From contig WPIO01000001.1 of assembly GCA_009760855.2 (NCBI GenBank), forward strand, positions 16,155,001 through 16,219,000: DNA of 64,000 nucleotides. The letters run 5' to 3'. This DNA comes from Cristatella mucedo. Its lineage: Eukaryota; Bryozoa; Phylactolaemata; Cristatellidae. The notes beneath the pieces were generated by a model that searched no databases, was not told the DNA's origin, and saw only the letters and a program-made list of their open reading frames with translations. Positions within the stretch are counted from its first letter, which is position 1; each line of letters starts with the position of its first letter. Made by a program: the position numbers and the translations under genes. Of this stretch, positions 37,203 through 52,241 are shown in pieces.

Positions 37203-37448
37203 ATTTTCATTAAAAAATCGGCATCATCCACAGAACCGTTTAAATACATTCGATCGACTACGAGCAAAGATGGGCTGCATAAATCAGAAAGCCTATTGCA
37301 GAAGCTGTGAATCAAACTTGAGCAGGGAACGACTTTCCTCGCCCGTCAAGCCTTCTGCATCAATCAAGGAAAGCTGCACGCCTCGCGACGTGCCTAGCCG
37401 GCTTCTCGAGCTGTAGTTGAGTGCTCCGACCACGAGTTGATAGGTCAG

Positions 37449-37508
37449 TCAGCCGACGGTGCTTATAGGATATACACATATGCTCTCATCCCAAGAGCAG
37501 TCGGCCAC
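37449..37508 (-). CDS. PEX7: PEX7 terminal coding exon 9
   Basis: Acceptor CTTCCTTCGTAG|GTGGCC. Codes [19 protein letters not shown] then [11 protein letters not shown] is the diagnostic C-terminal PEX7 motif. A possible AATAAA signal lies about 245 nt downstream. Confidence 0.95.
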   Translation of the reverse strand: MADCSWDESICVYPISTVG

Positions 37509-40500
37509 CTACGAAGGAAGAAGCAAGAGCACCTATTCTTCTACTATTCCTCCGACCGTCGACATAGCAAATCGTCGGCAGATCAAGCCATGAAAGTATA
37601 CCGCGACAGCGGTCAGATCAAGTCTGCCAGATTCGACAGGAGATGCATGAGATATAGACCAAATCTCTGTCTTAACCCTTCGATGACCTGCTATACTTTA
37701 CGGCCCAGATCGTGAGTTCCAGCACTTAAACTAGCATATCTTTACTGCCAGCAGGTAAAGGCGACTAAGAGCTCGTCTGCCCTATATAAATGATGCTACT
37801 GAATCAGCTCATCTTTACATTTTTAAATGAACTATTTATCGTAAAGTAAAACTAAAAGTCGATTGATCAAATGGTCTCGGTTATGTGCGTGACTAAAGAG
37901 CCATAGCAGCTATCACCACCACTTGCAGGGTGCATTGCAGGATTGCCTACTGCGGGGCTCGAATCCACGACCTGGTTCGTGAAGTTCAAGCGCCTTACCC
38001 CTGGGCTAAAACCCTAGGGCCTACCTACATTGGACAGGACTATACATTAAGATTTAGAGATGAACCCTGTCTCGAAGACAAAAATGACTGAAAAACTAGC
38101 TTAACCGATAATTTAATTGATTTGGTGCTGGCAACATTTAACATACTATCTGTCTCGACCTAGCAATGCTTAATTGCCCTCGAATCTCTAGTGCTCTGTT
38201 CTACCCCCTAATCTCTTCGATCAAGGATACTCATATCTGAGATACAAAATATAGGATGCTAACGGTACCCAAAAAAGCTGCACGTAGTTCATGCAATCGT
38301 GCAAGCATCATGCTAAGGGAAGGCTATCAGTCCATACAAAAATCAAGCCAAAATAGCCCTGACGATTCTGACGTCAAAGCTCTGGTCTCGGCAAAATCAG
38401 AAGTACTAATGTCATTCAAACCAGAAATCAAGAATCGTTGCTCGGTGCTTACAAAAACTCTTTTTAAAAAAGTCTTTCATTTTGGTTTGAACACGTACCG
38501 TGACTCACTTCGCCTAAAGACTGTGGGTGCCGGCCTGCCGTTGACCATTCTGCCCTATACATTTCAGAATTAATAATAATAATGCATTTTCTATAGTACC
38601 CTCAGAGAACTCAATTTATTTCTATGCACTTTAAATTTGCTGTAAAGCAAGCATGATCGAATGGTTAGTGGTAGCATGCTCAATGAACAACAAGCATAAC
38701 ATGAGGTGACATCCACAGGGTCAACCTGCAAATATGGTTAGTGGAAGCATGCACAGTGTCAGCACCCACAATTCACTTCGGCAATCGGTACGCAGCGATG
38801 CTGCCTGCTTCCCTAACTCTGATTCCGGCACTACAGGCTAAACTTGGCCTTTGCCGTTATTCGGAATTAACTTCCTAGACTACTCTTTTAAATCAGCAAT
38901 GTTCCTCACGTCGAGCTGGCTCGAGCCCAGTGGCATATGTGAAGTGCCTGAATAGAGATTAAGTTCTCTTAGGGCGCTACACAAATGAATTAGATTTTAT
39001 TCAATTTATATTTAGTTGTATGAAAGAAAGGCTTTTAGCTGCCGATAGCGAGCTGAGAGTGTAACAGCTGCTTTGTCGTTATGACTTCGTGGAGTTCGTT
39101 ATGACTTCGTGGAGAGAAGGAGCTAGATAAACACATGCACGAACATGCCCGAATGCACGAATAGCACACAAGGACATTTACGTGGCCCGACTCAATCGGT
39201 AGAGCGAGACTACAGTAGAAACATCATATGTCTGTCACCTAAGTGTTAAGGTTTTAAGAGAGCGTCGACCGATGAGCATTTGCTTAACAAATTATCAACG
39301 TAACTATTCCAGCGTGATAACTAACATGCCCGTCGAAAAGCTAAGACAGCAAAGGGAGAATCGGCACTCGATTATTATCTCCTCAGGCACAACACCTCAT
39401 GTGCCAGCTGCACAAAAAAGGCAGAACAAGATTACTGCATTAATTACCATCTTCAGGCATGAGTAACCGAAGTATCCAAACGTAAGAGGCACTTTGCCAG
39501 CAAGTGGGCAGATGCTAGCAAAACACACATAACACATAGCAAACTGAATGTAGACTTAGTCAGCAATTTGCTACCAACCTTAAGAGTTAAAATGGCTTCT
39601 AAAGCAAGTCTATTGATAGCAATATCTGGTGAGACTAATGAACAAAAATATAGACCTACGGTACTTCATGCTCATACGAAGACGCCACATGCAAAAAGAC
39701 AGAAACGTTCAACTCCATACCTGTCCTTGTTCGTGAAAATTAAAGTCAATGCCACATGTGAATTCCGTGTGGTATTTATACAGTTCTATATTGTGATTGT
39801 GCTTTTCGTAGTCCCATAGGCTAAAAAATGACATTAATCATAATCAAAAATGACGGCCAACATTGCATACACTTCAAGATGAACCTGGATCGTGCCAAGT
39901 TCAAGAAATGAGTAAACAGACTTGAAAAGAACAGAGGTATACATATGAAACCTAATGCACGGCCTTTTGCCTCTTTTAGGTCTCTTCATTTCATTGATGC
40001 AGCGTACCACTCGTCGGAATCCAAGTAGAAATACCTCAAACCCACAAAGAGAGTCATAAAGTGTAAGCACCTTACCCCTCGGTCATAACTGAGGGACAAA
40101 GTAAATATTAGCCGAATCCACAGCCTCATTTATGTAGCAGCAGAAGAGTAGTAACTGCTATCACTTTCACTTGCAGTGGGTAATAAAGGATCGCCTATTG
40201 AAGGATGTGAACTCACGACCTGGATCGATCACAGCTAACACCTGACCCCTGAGCTACAACCCAGGGGTCGGGTGATGGCCAGAACTATAAGCAAGCAATT
40301 TAGCTTTAAGCTGCCGGAAGAAGATTTTGCTGTCAGTGCCAATAAAGTTACACGGACTCCTCCTTCTTTAACACCAACGAATGTTTCCAAGATTTGTGGA
40401 CATACAGCAAAGCAAGACTGGGCATGCGATGCTCACCGTGTTGTGAAGTCATACGAACAGCTCAGAATCGTGCACTTCTCAAATGGTGAAAACTACAATA

Positions 40501-40596
40501 AAAGGTCGTGATCTGGGCAGCAGGCACCGACTGGTATTTCTCTTTTCATGCGAGAAAATCAACTTGGGAGCTAAGTCCTAGAAAGCATATCACGTG

Positions 40597-40690
<94 letters not shown>

Positions 40691-42707
40691 TAAACAATAA
40701 ACAACAATAAACACAATAAACAACAAGAATAACATGGTTAGGGGTGACATGCACAGGGTCAGCATGCAAGTAATTTCAATGCATAATCCTTCGGTAAAGA
40801 GTTCATGCGAACGACATTTCCCAGAATAACACCTAATTTGATCTCTCTGAATATTGCCATAATGAGATGCGCGAGAAAGCAACTGCAAAGATCAAAATAG
40901 CTCATTTATTAAGAAACATTAACAACATGCATTTTGTATGAGCTAAAGTGCTTACAGAAACGAGGTGCTTATCATAAATGGAAACAGAACCCGTCGTGAA
41001 AGGAAAGGCTAAAGCTTACTGCAATAAATAAACTCGTGCTTAAGTACTTGAAGGAAACGGTGTGGTATAGGGATTTTTACATACAAAGCGGGCATCAACG
41101 GTAAGGGTATGCATTTGGTATGCCTTGGAAATGTGATGCTCTTGACGTGCTTAAGCAGGAGAAAGGGCCAAAAAAGACACCGGTAAAGATTCACAAAGGG
41201 GTGCATTCTGTGAGCATACATGTCTTACTTTAAACCGGATGTTGGCGATACGTGCACGTGTCCACGGTGTCACAACAAGCATAAAGGAAATGCAAAGTAT
41301 AGCTTGCAAAATTCGCATTACATATAGGAGCATCCTTAAATTACCAACTGATGAAAGATGCTGAACTAGCAAATACAAAAACCAAATATAACTTCTACAT
41401 AAATCGGCAGCAATCACACAAACTGCGTCCCTCTTATTTTCTACTGGAAGCTTGCTGTCGGAACATGGCTATTGTATATGTATTTGATTATCTGTTGGTT
41501 ACTCTGATATAATAGTTCTGGTTCGGATAACCTATGAAGGGCTATCTATATTGCCACAAAAACCAGAAAGGGGCTCCCACAAAGCATTAAATACTCGTAA
41601 TAAGGCTGAAACTTACAAATCCACTGAATTTCACTAAATCTTAAGTTCCACCACATGCCTAGTTATGTACGCAACATTTAATATACTAGTGAGATCTGAA
41701 GCATTTCTGGCGGCTGGATTGACAAATCAATTAAAATGTACATGTATATATAATGGCTAAGAAATAATATATAATTAATTTGTATACAACCTCACAGAAC
41801 TTAATCTCCATCCAGGCATTTTACATTCGCCCATGGGCACCAACCCACGACCTTGGTAGTTATGGCAAGCATCTTAACCCAAGACCATACCAGTGAGGCA
41901 CACGCTATCCAATTTCCAATTTGAAAATTCAAGACCGAGCATGTAAGCACATAGCTGTGCACAGGCTCAGTTGCAATGACTCACCAACCGGCAGGCCGTG
42001 GCTAAGACTGACTGTCATAGCCAGGCATTTTCTTTTTACCTGTTCCACTGAGAGATAGCATCCATAGCATTTAAATACACAATTAAATAAGGAGCTGATT
42101 AAAAGCCTGCTCATCCCTATATCAGAATTTAATGCGCAATTCAGTGCTTGATTTCAACTAGGTTAGGTATCCCTTTTTGACGTATCTGATTACATCTTCC
42201 ACACTGAGCCAATCATGTGCACAGGCTTAGTCGCAGGGGCAGTTCAACCCATAGTGCACTATGACGTCCACCAAGTACATATCACCATGCTTGCGCATTA
42301 GACATTGCCCTTCGAGCTTGCGACATCTTGGCTCTATAAACTTGCTTGGGCAGTCTCATGGCAAGAACCATCAAGTCGGCCGAGCGCCGAACTGCTCACG
42401 TTTTTTTCCACCACACGCTGCCCTGACACAATGGCAACATTTGACAGCCGCAGTCGAATGCAGCCAGGCAAGAGCGCTGCGCTGCGCACCGCCTGCTGCA
42501 GCAGATGGATCCGTGGAAGAAGCGGCAGCCGTCGCAGCGAAGAGCCGCGCTCACGATCGAAAATCAGCTTGCCTTTAGGCGTCGAACAGCGTAGCCGTGG
42601 CCGGTGAGGTCGCATAAGGAGTGGCCGTGACGCAAGCTCCGGATGTCCCACACGCGTATAATGCCGTCGCTGCTGCCGGTGGCCAGAACGTACTGGAGTG
42701 AGAGAGG

Positions 42708-42746
<39 letters not shown>

Positions 42747-43391
42747 CCCTGCTGAGCGGCCCTCTATCGAACGATGGCACGGCACGTGCAGCACACGAGA
42801 CACACATTCGGGTGAAGCTGGTATCCGGCTGCTGCGCAAAGCATGGTGGAGGTGGGGGCCAAAAGATGGTGGCGACTGCATGCGGATCTGCGGAACAAGA
42901 AATATGGCGACGGTAAAATTCGGCGGCCAAGCAAATAGCTCAGGCCGTAGCCATGTTTGTGCCGACACATGAGCAGTACCCAATCACGAGGGTAAGTGCA
43001 GGCCAGTACCTAAATGGAGGGTCGGTGATGAGTGACGATCGCACGTGGGCAGCAAGCACCCTTGCCAGCCGCGTGACTGGGAGAACTTGAGGATTCTCTG
43101 AAAGTTGATTGAGAGAGAGAGAGAGGGAGAGAGAGAGAGAGCGTGCGACAGGGAGACAGAGACATAGAGGGAGGGAGAGAGTGACAGGGAGACAGAGCCA
43201 GAGACAGACAGGGAGGGGGCAAGGGAGAGGGGGCGATGGAGAGGGAGGGAGGGAGAGAAATAGAGGGGGAGAGAGAATGAGAGAGAGAGAGAATGGGGTA
43301 GAGGGAGAGAGGAGGAGAGAGGGAGAGAGAGAGGGGGAGAGAGAGATAAAACAAGAAAGACAGAGATAGAACGAGAGAGAGGGAGAGGGGT

Positions 43392-43466
<75 letters not shown>

Positions 43467-43503
43467 AGAAAGAGAGAGGGGGAGAAGAGAGAGAGAGAGA
43501 GAG

Positions 43504-43559
<56 letters not shown>

Positions 43560-46500
43560 AGACAGAGTAACAGGACTGAAGCACAATCCGACCAGAGCAT
43601 GCAAGCAGGCTCCGAGGAAAAGATAGCTGACTGCCGGGCCAACGGCATGACGGCAACTATAGGCAAGGAGGCTGTTAACTTCATAAAGATATACGCTTTA
43701 CTGTGAAGGGACAAACAAGTAAGGAGCAATAATACACATGCGTGTGAACTAACACACGAGCTATCGTAGAGGTGGCACATGATAATAACGAGGTGACACT
43801 GCTGCAGCCGCACTTCCCCCAGCAACACCCTACCCCACCTCCACACACCCTGACCGTGAATAGCCGAGTTTAATTGCATTGCTATGGTACTGCCGAGGCT
43901 GCACAGTAGAGATGCTACAAAGTGTGTGAGCAGTAGAGTTGGCACTCACCTCGTCGTATTTAGACCAGTCGCATGTCAGTATGTCACTTGTGTGTGCATG
44001 CTGCAGTGCCAATCGAGGGCGTGTCAGGTCACCGGCATCCCAGATGTGCATGGAACCGTCGCCTGCACAAAGGTACTACGGGTTGCCATGGCATCGGCTT
44101 CCACGAGTCGACTAAGGCAGGAGCATTGAGCAGCGAATGAGCGACATGGCGAGATGCAGTACATGACTTGATGGATGGATGCTAGCCAGATCGACGTAAT
44201 GTAATGCAACAGAAAGCACCCCTGTATGTGACGCCACAAAGACTAAGCAGGTCTTACAAAGGAAAGTTTTCTATAGAGCATTCCAAAACTTAGCGGCTTT
44301 TGGTGCGCATACCGTAGCAACTGACTTTATCTCACGCAACAAAGAGAAAGTGAGAACACAGCTGAGTCAGGGGGGCAGTTGAGGAAGTCGGAGCATGGAA
44401 GTAGCAGATCAAGACAGCTGGAAAGGATGTGCCAATCGGCAGCTGGAGAGTAGATGTCTTGCATAAGAATATTAGAAGCGAGTTCCACGGTATAGAACTT
44501 ACAGAGTGAAAGCATCTGTCGTCAAAGGTCTTTAAGCAGAGGAAAAAACAGCTTATTGTCGATAGAGGGCCTGACGGTTGTACTTAAAAAGACGTTAAGT
44601 CACTAAAGTAAGCAGGGAGCCAGCCGAATACAACTGTGTTGACCGAGATGTACAATATCAAAACATAGAGCAACCGAAGGCCGGCTGCTTCGGTAGTAGC
44701 TTCGTGTTCATTTGGCAAGGATGGACCGTCATTTGGAGACTACATTTAGTTCTATTGTTGCATGTTAGATCAGATTATCAGTGGAGGTGCAGTCTGTTCT
44801 GGTGTCGTTGTTTGCACGAGACAAACTGGATGTGCATAAAATTGTATCAGCTTGAGTACATGATTGTGTTGAGAGTAATTATCTGGGTTCACCCATATGC
44901 AAGTGGCCGGTCTAATCGCCAGGGCTGCCGCTCTACGTAAGATCAGTCTATTATGTCGCGGTACAATTACGTCTCGCCTCGGATAGTTTAATACCGAGTC
45001 GGCGAGTGCAGCTTTTTAGCTAGGCCTGAAGGAGCCTAACAGTAGCAAGCCTGGTGGGTCAGCATAAGAACTTTAATCTGTATTAATTGATCAAATGAAA
45101 GCCATCGAAGCTCCTTCAGCAAAGGAGACACATGGCTGAACCTCTGGAAAAAAAATCTGTTAACTAACCTTGCGGCCATACTCACCTCAAGCTGCACTAG
45201 CCTCATTACCTTTTTCGATTGTCCAACCAGTATAGAATTGCAATAGTTCAGCCTAAACAGAACTGGGGAGCTAGTTGGATTTTCAGGAAGTCACCGTGGT
45301 TGACAGTCCCTGATCTTAAACAGGAATCAAACGTGATGGCTAGCTGTGGAAGCAGTCTTCTTAATGAAGCTTTCAAACTTTAAGCTGTCATTAAAGAGAA
45401 CACCTAAATTCCGAAAAAGCGATAGTCGCATTAAGGCGTTGCCAATTAGAAGAGCAAAGTCTTCTAATTCAGCTGCATGCTTGGGGTTCATAATAAATTT
45501 AAGTTCAATTTTTATAATCGTATTGTCGTCATCCACGAACTATAATGTCTGCAAGGAAAGCATTCAGCTTATCAGTCACTGCAGCTGATTCCAATGGTTT
45601 AAATGACAAATATAACTCGGTATCGTCATAATAGAAGTGATGGCCGATCCCGGATATTAATGGAGACGAGCAAAGGGACGACCGAGAACAGACCCTTGTG
45701 GAAGTCCACAGGTGGCTGGTCTGCTGGATGAGACGTGACCGCCACAGGTCACGGATTCATTACGATTGGAGAGACCGATTTGAACCACGCCAGAGCTTCG
45801 TCAGCCCGACCGGTCGTTGTTCTCAATCGGTCAAGTATCACATCGTGATCAAAAGTGTCGAACGTAGCTAATAGATCAAGCAGGGCCAGTGAAGTAACAT
45901 TTTCAAGATCGTTAGTGCTTAGGATTTCGTTGATCACACAGAGGACAGCATTTTCAGTAGACAATGTGATGCTTGAACACTTCAATCCCGACTGAACAAT
46001 TTCTGACTTTTCATTACTCTCAGTATGTTCTACAAGCTACTTGGTGACAATCTTTTTGAGAATCTTTGACAAAAAAGGAAGAAGAGAAACTGTAAAATAG
46101 TTTGCTAGGACCTCTGAATCCAATCCAGGCTTTTTTTTAATATTTGTCGTACGATGGCTGATTTGAATGACTTTGGGGCAACCCGTTATTAAGAACCTTA
46201 GTTACGGCTGGACTAAGTTCGTTCGCAAGTGAAGACCAGAGGGGGATAGTATAGAGTCTTCAGGAGATCTTTTTCTAGACTTGATTGAGGTAGCCAATTC
46301 GTCTACAGAAAACTCGGAAAAGCTCTTAAGTGGAGATCACAGGCTGCGACTCAACACGTGATTTAGTCGGAGGCGGCTTTATGGATGCACAAATATGTGC
46401 AATTTCTCAACGAAGAACACGGAAAACTTATCGGCCGAACAGGTCATATTTGGTTGGTGAGAGCGCTGAGTAGGCAAGCAAATGAGTCACTGTCTTATAA

Positions 46501-49500
46501 TTTGTTTTGGGTCCGACTGGCAAGACTTTAATTTTTGAGTGAAAAAAGAAGCCCTGGCTTTTCTAAGCTTCCGGGTGTAGACACAGCAGAAGCATTTGAA
46601 GCTGGCTAGCTCGGCATCAGACCAGACTTCCAAAAGCAGCAGATACCAAGATAGATACGGTGAATGGGTTCGTGCACGAGCGACACACTGATCAAGCACC
46701 GTCAGCATGGGAGGTTAGCAAGTGGGTACGCTAGCCGAGTGAGTGAGAAAGGTAGATAAGATTAAAAGAAAGAAGGCAGGAGCAGAATAGCGAGGCCATT
46801 TGGCGATACGAAAAAGATTGAGAGAAGATGGAAATCGGCAAGAGAACACAGCACTGACAGTAGCACTGAGATGAGGAGAGGAGAGCACTCCAGGAGAGCA
46901 CTCCAGGCACTCACCAGCGACAGAGGCAAGCATGCCTCTGACGCGAGGCGACCACTGAGCCGAGTAGATCAGCGAGTTGTGCGCCAATACAGCGGCGGCA
47001 ACTGAGCTGCAGCCTGCCATGATATCCCACTACAAAATACGGTCACTAGGTCTAAATGTTGCTCTTTCGGCAGAATCACGTGAGTGGCAGCAACGCAAAA
47101 TACAAGGATAATCCCACATAGCAAGTCTCAAAGCACGTACACACAGCAGGCTGTGCATGCTGCATACATACATACATGTACCGACTCAGGAAATGCAAGG
47201 AAATCCTTACTACACAAGCATAAAAGCAATCACATACACACCATACCTACAGGGATGGGTAAGGCTGGATAGTCACGACCCATGCGTGGACCACTGCTGC
47301 TTTAACATGCACATCATTCTCCAAGAAACAATCTTGCTGTGTCTGTGCCAGTGCTAATAGATTTTTTTATCAGAACAGCACCACAGCGTTGTTTAGGAAT
47401 GGGTTTATCAGTCACTCGGCTAGCATCCTGGTACAACAATACAGTATGCAACTCGGAGAAGTACTAGTGCGATAGGTTAATAATAATATAATAATAATGT
47501 ACTTGATAAAGCGCCCTCAGAGAACTCAATCTCTCTCTAGGCGCTTTACATTTGCTGTAAAGTGAAATGCAATTGAATGGTAAGTAAAATCATGCTTGAA
47601 AAACAAACGAAATGAATAACATGGTTAGGGGTGACATGCACAGGGTCAGCATGCAAATGTGGTTAGTGGCAGCATGCACAGTGTCAGCACGCATAAGCAC
47701 ATCGAGGACGAATCACAGGGACCCACTAAATGCTGTCCTAAATAGGTGTGTTTTTAAGTTCCTTTTGAATGTGGTCAGGTCAGGGGATGTTCTGACGCAG
47801 GTCGGGAGGGAGTTCCAGGCTTTGGGAGCATACGAACTAAATCTCTAAAGGATTTAAGGTTTGTATGAGGTATTTCTAGACTGTTGGATTCCGAAAAGCG
47901 GGTGGTACGATGTTTGGCCTGATGGGGGAGTATGTCGGAGAGATAGGCTGGAGCCATAGAATGAAGGGACCTAAAAGTGAGCGACAAAACCTTGAAGTCA
48001 ATCCGTTGCTTGACTGGTAGCTAGTGCAGGTCGGCGAGAAGTGGAGTAATGTGGCAACTGCGACGCTCACAACAGACAAGCCTAGCTGCAGAGTTTTGCA
48101 CCAGCTGCAATCGCCTGATCGCACATGCTGGTAGGCCAGTAAGCAGTGAGTTGCAGAAGTCGAGACAGGATGTCACGAATGCATGGACCAACTTAGACGT
48201 GGTATCCTTATCTAAACAAGCCCGAATGTTATGCACATGCCGAATAATGCAAGGCACATACTAATCCAAACAAACAACTCAGAAATGGCGTTGAAATGGC
48301 TAAAATTGCTCGAGTTTTTTATTCTAAAGAAACTCTGAGGTAGATCAGGCTTTTAAGTGGTAGCAACTGAGACTCTGCCGGTTATTTGCCGATACACACC
48401 TACAGCTGACTCACATAAACTAGCTTGCTAGTGGCTGGTAAGACAGTGAAGCCAGTCGAATGTACCTGCTGTTCAACATTTCTCTGTGTGGGCCAGAGAA
48501 CTTACTCAGGCGAAAACCACCGTGCAAGCTAGTCTTCCGAAAGCCGGAGGCTCACTCTGCTGAGATGCCAAATTGTGTATATCAAATCTACATCAGCTCC
48601 ACAGTCAAGTTTCACAGCCAATTTTCAATTACACAGCATTGGCAAAAAGGTCGACTGTCTAAAATCTGATTCCTCAGGCAAGCTGGTCCATAAACTAGTG
48701 ACATCCCGTACTCACTTCTGCCACTCACTGGTTTCAGCTCTATCTTCTTGCACAATAAGATGCCTACAGTTGGGGCAAAACTCAGCAGCTATGCTTGTCT
48801 GCCGTTAACATCGAAACTTCCACATTGCACCACACCTAGCGACCTGCACTGGCCACCTAGCAAGTATAGCACGCCGATTTCAAGGTTCTGTCACTCTGCT
48901 TTAGATCCTTTCATTCTCTCGCTTTGGCTAACCAATTAGAAATACTTCTTTCTCATGCTTTGCATCGTATCATCCACTCTTGTGAGTCAAGTCGTTTAGC
49001 TGTGCCTCTAACCAATCTCAATTCCTTTGGAAATCACACCATTAGTTCGTATTTTCCAATAGCCTGGAACTCACACTCAACTGACGTCACGAAATCTCCT
49101 AACTTGACATTTAAAAAGATGCTGAAAGCCCACCTGCTATTCACAGCATTTTCTCACTCATGTGAATTGTCACAAATGCTTAACATGCTTTTGTGAACTG
49201 ACATTGTGCAAGGTATCCCTAATCAATGAATACATTTCCTTGCAGGCATACACAATGTGTTTTGAAATGTTTTATTATCATTATTATTATTATACACATT
49301 TTAAATGTACCCAGCCAGATCCAACTACACGAAGGATTCACAATTGAAAGTGAAACTCCTGGTAAGGCACCACATCTCATAGCATGTTACTTACCGGAAT
49401 ACTCAAACTGGTCAAAAAATAATAATAATAATAATAATAATAACATTATAAAAGGTCTTAACAGCAACCTTTGAGAAACAAATCTCTTTCACTGCACCTT

Positions 49501-51995
49501 ACACAATTTGGAAAGAAATCATATCAATCGGTTAGTGATAACATTAACATTTGAACAGAGCCGTACAGCACTACAACAAGCTGGTTTAGTCCAGCAGTTA
49601 AGGTGCTTGCCCCGACCAAGGTCTGGCTGAGGTCGTGGGCTCGAGCCCCGAGGCATATGTGAAGCGCCTGAATAGAGATTAGGTTCTCTTGGGGCGCTAT
49701 ACAAATGAATTATATTTATATTTTAACAAGCAGTTGCCCCACGTGATCTCTAATTCCAAATTGCTTTGAGTACACTCAACGGCTTGTTTAAAAGAAACTT
49801 ACAATTTTCAGGCTGCCATCCCAGGATGCACTAGCAGCCAAGTGATTGTTTGTCCTTTCCTGGCACCATGAGATCGAATACACCTCCCTGTCGTGGGCTT
49901 TTGTTGCCACGATAGGACCCTGCATGACAGAAGATATTGTTGCAAAACCAGGAAAACGAAGCAGCAGCAAGCTTGAACTTCATAAGCTTGCACCACACCA
50001 CAGGCTGGCTAAACAGCTTTCGGACTGCTAGCATAAACTGCGAAGAAGCCAGTGGCAGGAGGACTACGGCGGTGCTCAGTTGCTTACAGTAGACGATTGC
50101 ACAAGATTGCTACATTCCTTACAGCCAGCATGCCACTGAGCATATGGGGTGGCCCAAGGTCCAAGTCTGTGCAAATGCAGCGAAGCTTGGCGAAGCAAAC
50201 AGCTCTAATCGTTCCAAAAGGGCCATTACCAACAAAGCCAACAAGCACACATATGCCTCGAGAAATACGACTGCTGTCGTTCCTGAGTGCTACAATACAA
50301 TTTAGTTTGACCGTGCCAAAAAAAACCGATAGCTCGAAAGCTTCAAGCAGCCCGATCCACTCAGTGCTATGGCCGTGCACTGATGACATACAGGAATAGT
50401 TCTAAGCTCCAACGAAGTATAGCTGCATGAAAGTGCATGAGTACAGCTTGATCGACCTAACATGCTGCTAAGCTTGAGGGGACATAAGCTTGAGGGGGCC
50501 GAACAAGTGGCATTTTCCTTGCTCCTCAGCCAAGAAGAACCATCCCGGTGCCTCCACGACTCTTGTGTGTTCTGATTGCAGCAAACTACTCCAGTGCATC
50601 AACCGACACACAGTAGCCATACTTAGCAGCAGGGGGCATGGCTTTGCATAACCATTAACTTGCTCGAGGACCGGCAGGCCACTTGCTACTCTGAATAGAT
50701 AGAGGCTTGATTAACCATCACAATATTCTAAGTTGCCCCGTCGAAGACTAACCGGTCTGCTTTTTAAGCTGGCATGTTTCCAGTAGTACAGTCTAATAAG
50801 TTCGTTCAGCAGGGTTTGGTGTGCAATCTATCGACAGCCAACTCGTACAAAACAGAAGTGACATGCATAACCAAACAGCACTGTGGCACAGCTGTGAGCG
50901 ATGGCTGAAAATAACTGCCAGTACAGGAAAAAGTGGTGCAATCAGAGTTGAGTCGTACTGCAGAAATTATAGCAGCAATTTATGTAGTCCGGAGCTTGCA
51001 GAGCAGAAATTACTCATCGGAACAGTCTTAAAGTAAAAGAAGACAGACAGTTAACGATATTTATGATAGTGCAATACACTGCGTACTAAATCATGTAGTT
51101 GAACAAAAGTACTCGGGCAGTAAATGAGAAATTGAAAATTTCCCAGGGATAGATCCCTGTAGTACTAAAGATTTAAAGAGTGACCAGGACAAAAGCATGT
51201 CGATATAATTCAGAGAAAATGAACAGACCGAATCCAAGTCTGGCTCCGAGACCCTGTAGTGTTGCTCGTACACCACAGCAAGATTTCGTGAGCTGTTAAT
51301 AGCAGGCGAAAGGAAGTAAATACATGTAACGAAGCACACGTTATCCTCTAGAATTGAAACCCCAGTTTTGTAATGGCAGAATGCAAGATCACGAGATAGG
51401 GACAATGTAAGTCTTCGACAAGCTGCTTAACAAACAGCCTATCTTGGGCCTTAGAGAAAAGGCATATCGAAAGTGTGCGTTTGATCGCCAGAGCCCACAA
51501 CTAATGCAAAAATAGAAGCCCAAAGAGAGAGAGAGAGAGAGAGAGAGAAACATTGAGCTACAGACAGACAAACGGCTAGGCAGATGGAGGCAGACAGACA
51601 TGGAACCATATAGTATCTGCTAGAGGTGCAGCTTACTTTTAGGTATGTGAGGCAGACTTAGATGTGCTGATACATTACAGCAATTGAACGATAATATAAA
51701 TGTGCTCATGCCATGGAACAACATGTGCTCTGTGCCTGAAGCTCGGCCTCAACTGAGCGCCCCAAGTTCCGATTGCACCTCTGCATACACGACACACATA
51801 ATCGCAGTGCACACACAAACACACACACACACACATACACACACACATACACACACACAGACAGATATGCATACACGCACTCACACACATACACACACTC
51901 ATCCACATGCACGCTTGCTCGCACACGACACACATACATCTGCCCTGCGCACACACGCACGCACGCACACACGTACAGACACACTGCACACATAC

Positions 51996-52043
<48 letters not shown>

Positions 52044-52177
52044 TGTGCACACAGACACAGACACATTCGCACATACAGACATACACAAACACGTACACAC
52101 ATGCCCACATCCTGCATACACACACATACATTTCCACGCGTGCGCACACACACACACACACACGCATAAACGCACAT

Positions 52178-52241
<64 letters not shown>

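Noticed and set aside
42425-42570. Continuation of the PEX7 frame beyond exon 6
   Set aside because: The frame past CTAAAG hits a stop after two codons and does not resemble PEX7. The FSPF exon at 40437-40492 fits exactly.
42940-43945. ORFs up to 311 codons rich in Ser-Leu on the minus strand
   Set aside because: They are translations of the GA microsatellite in PEX7 intron 5.
49572-49650. Possible tRNA gene
   Set aside because: A- and B-box-like sequences are present but the cloverleaf is poor and the unit is repeated with a LINE tail. It is a SINE head. The same applies to the SINE2 copies.
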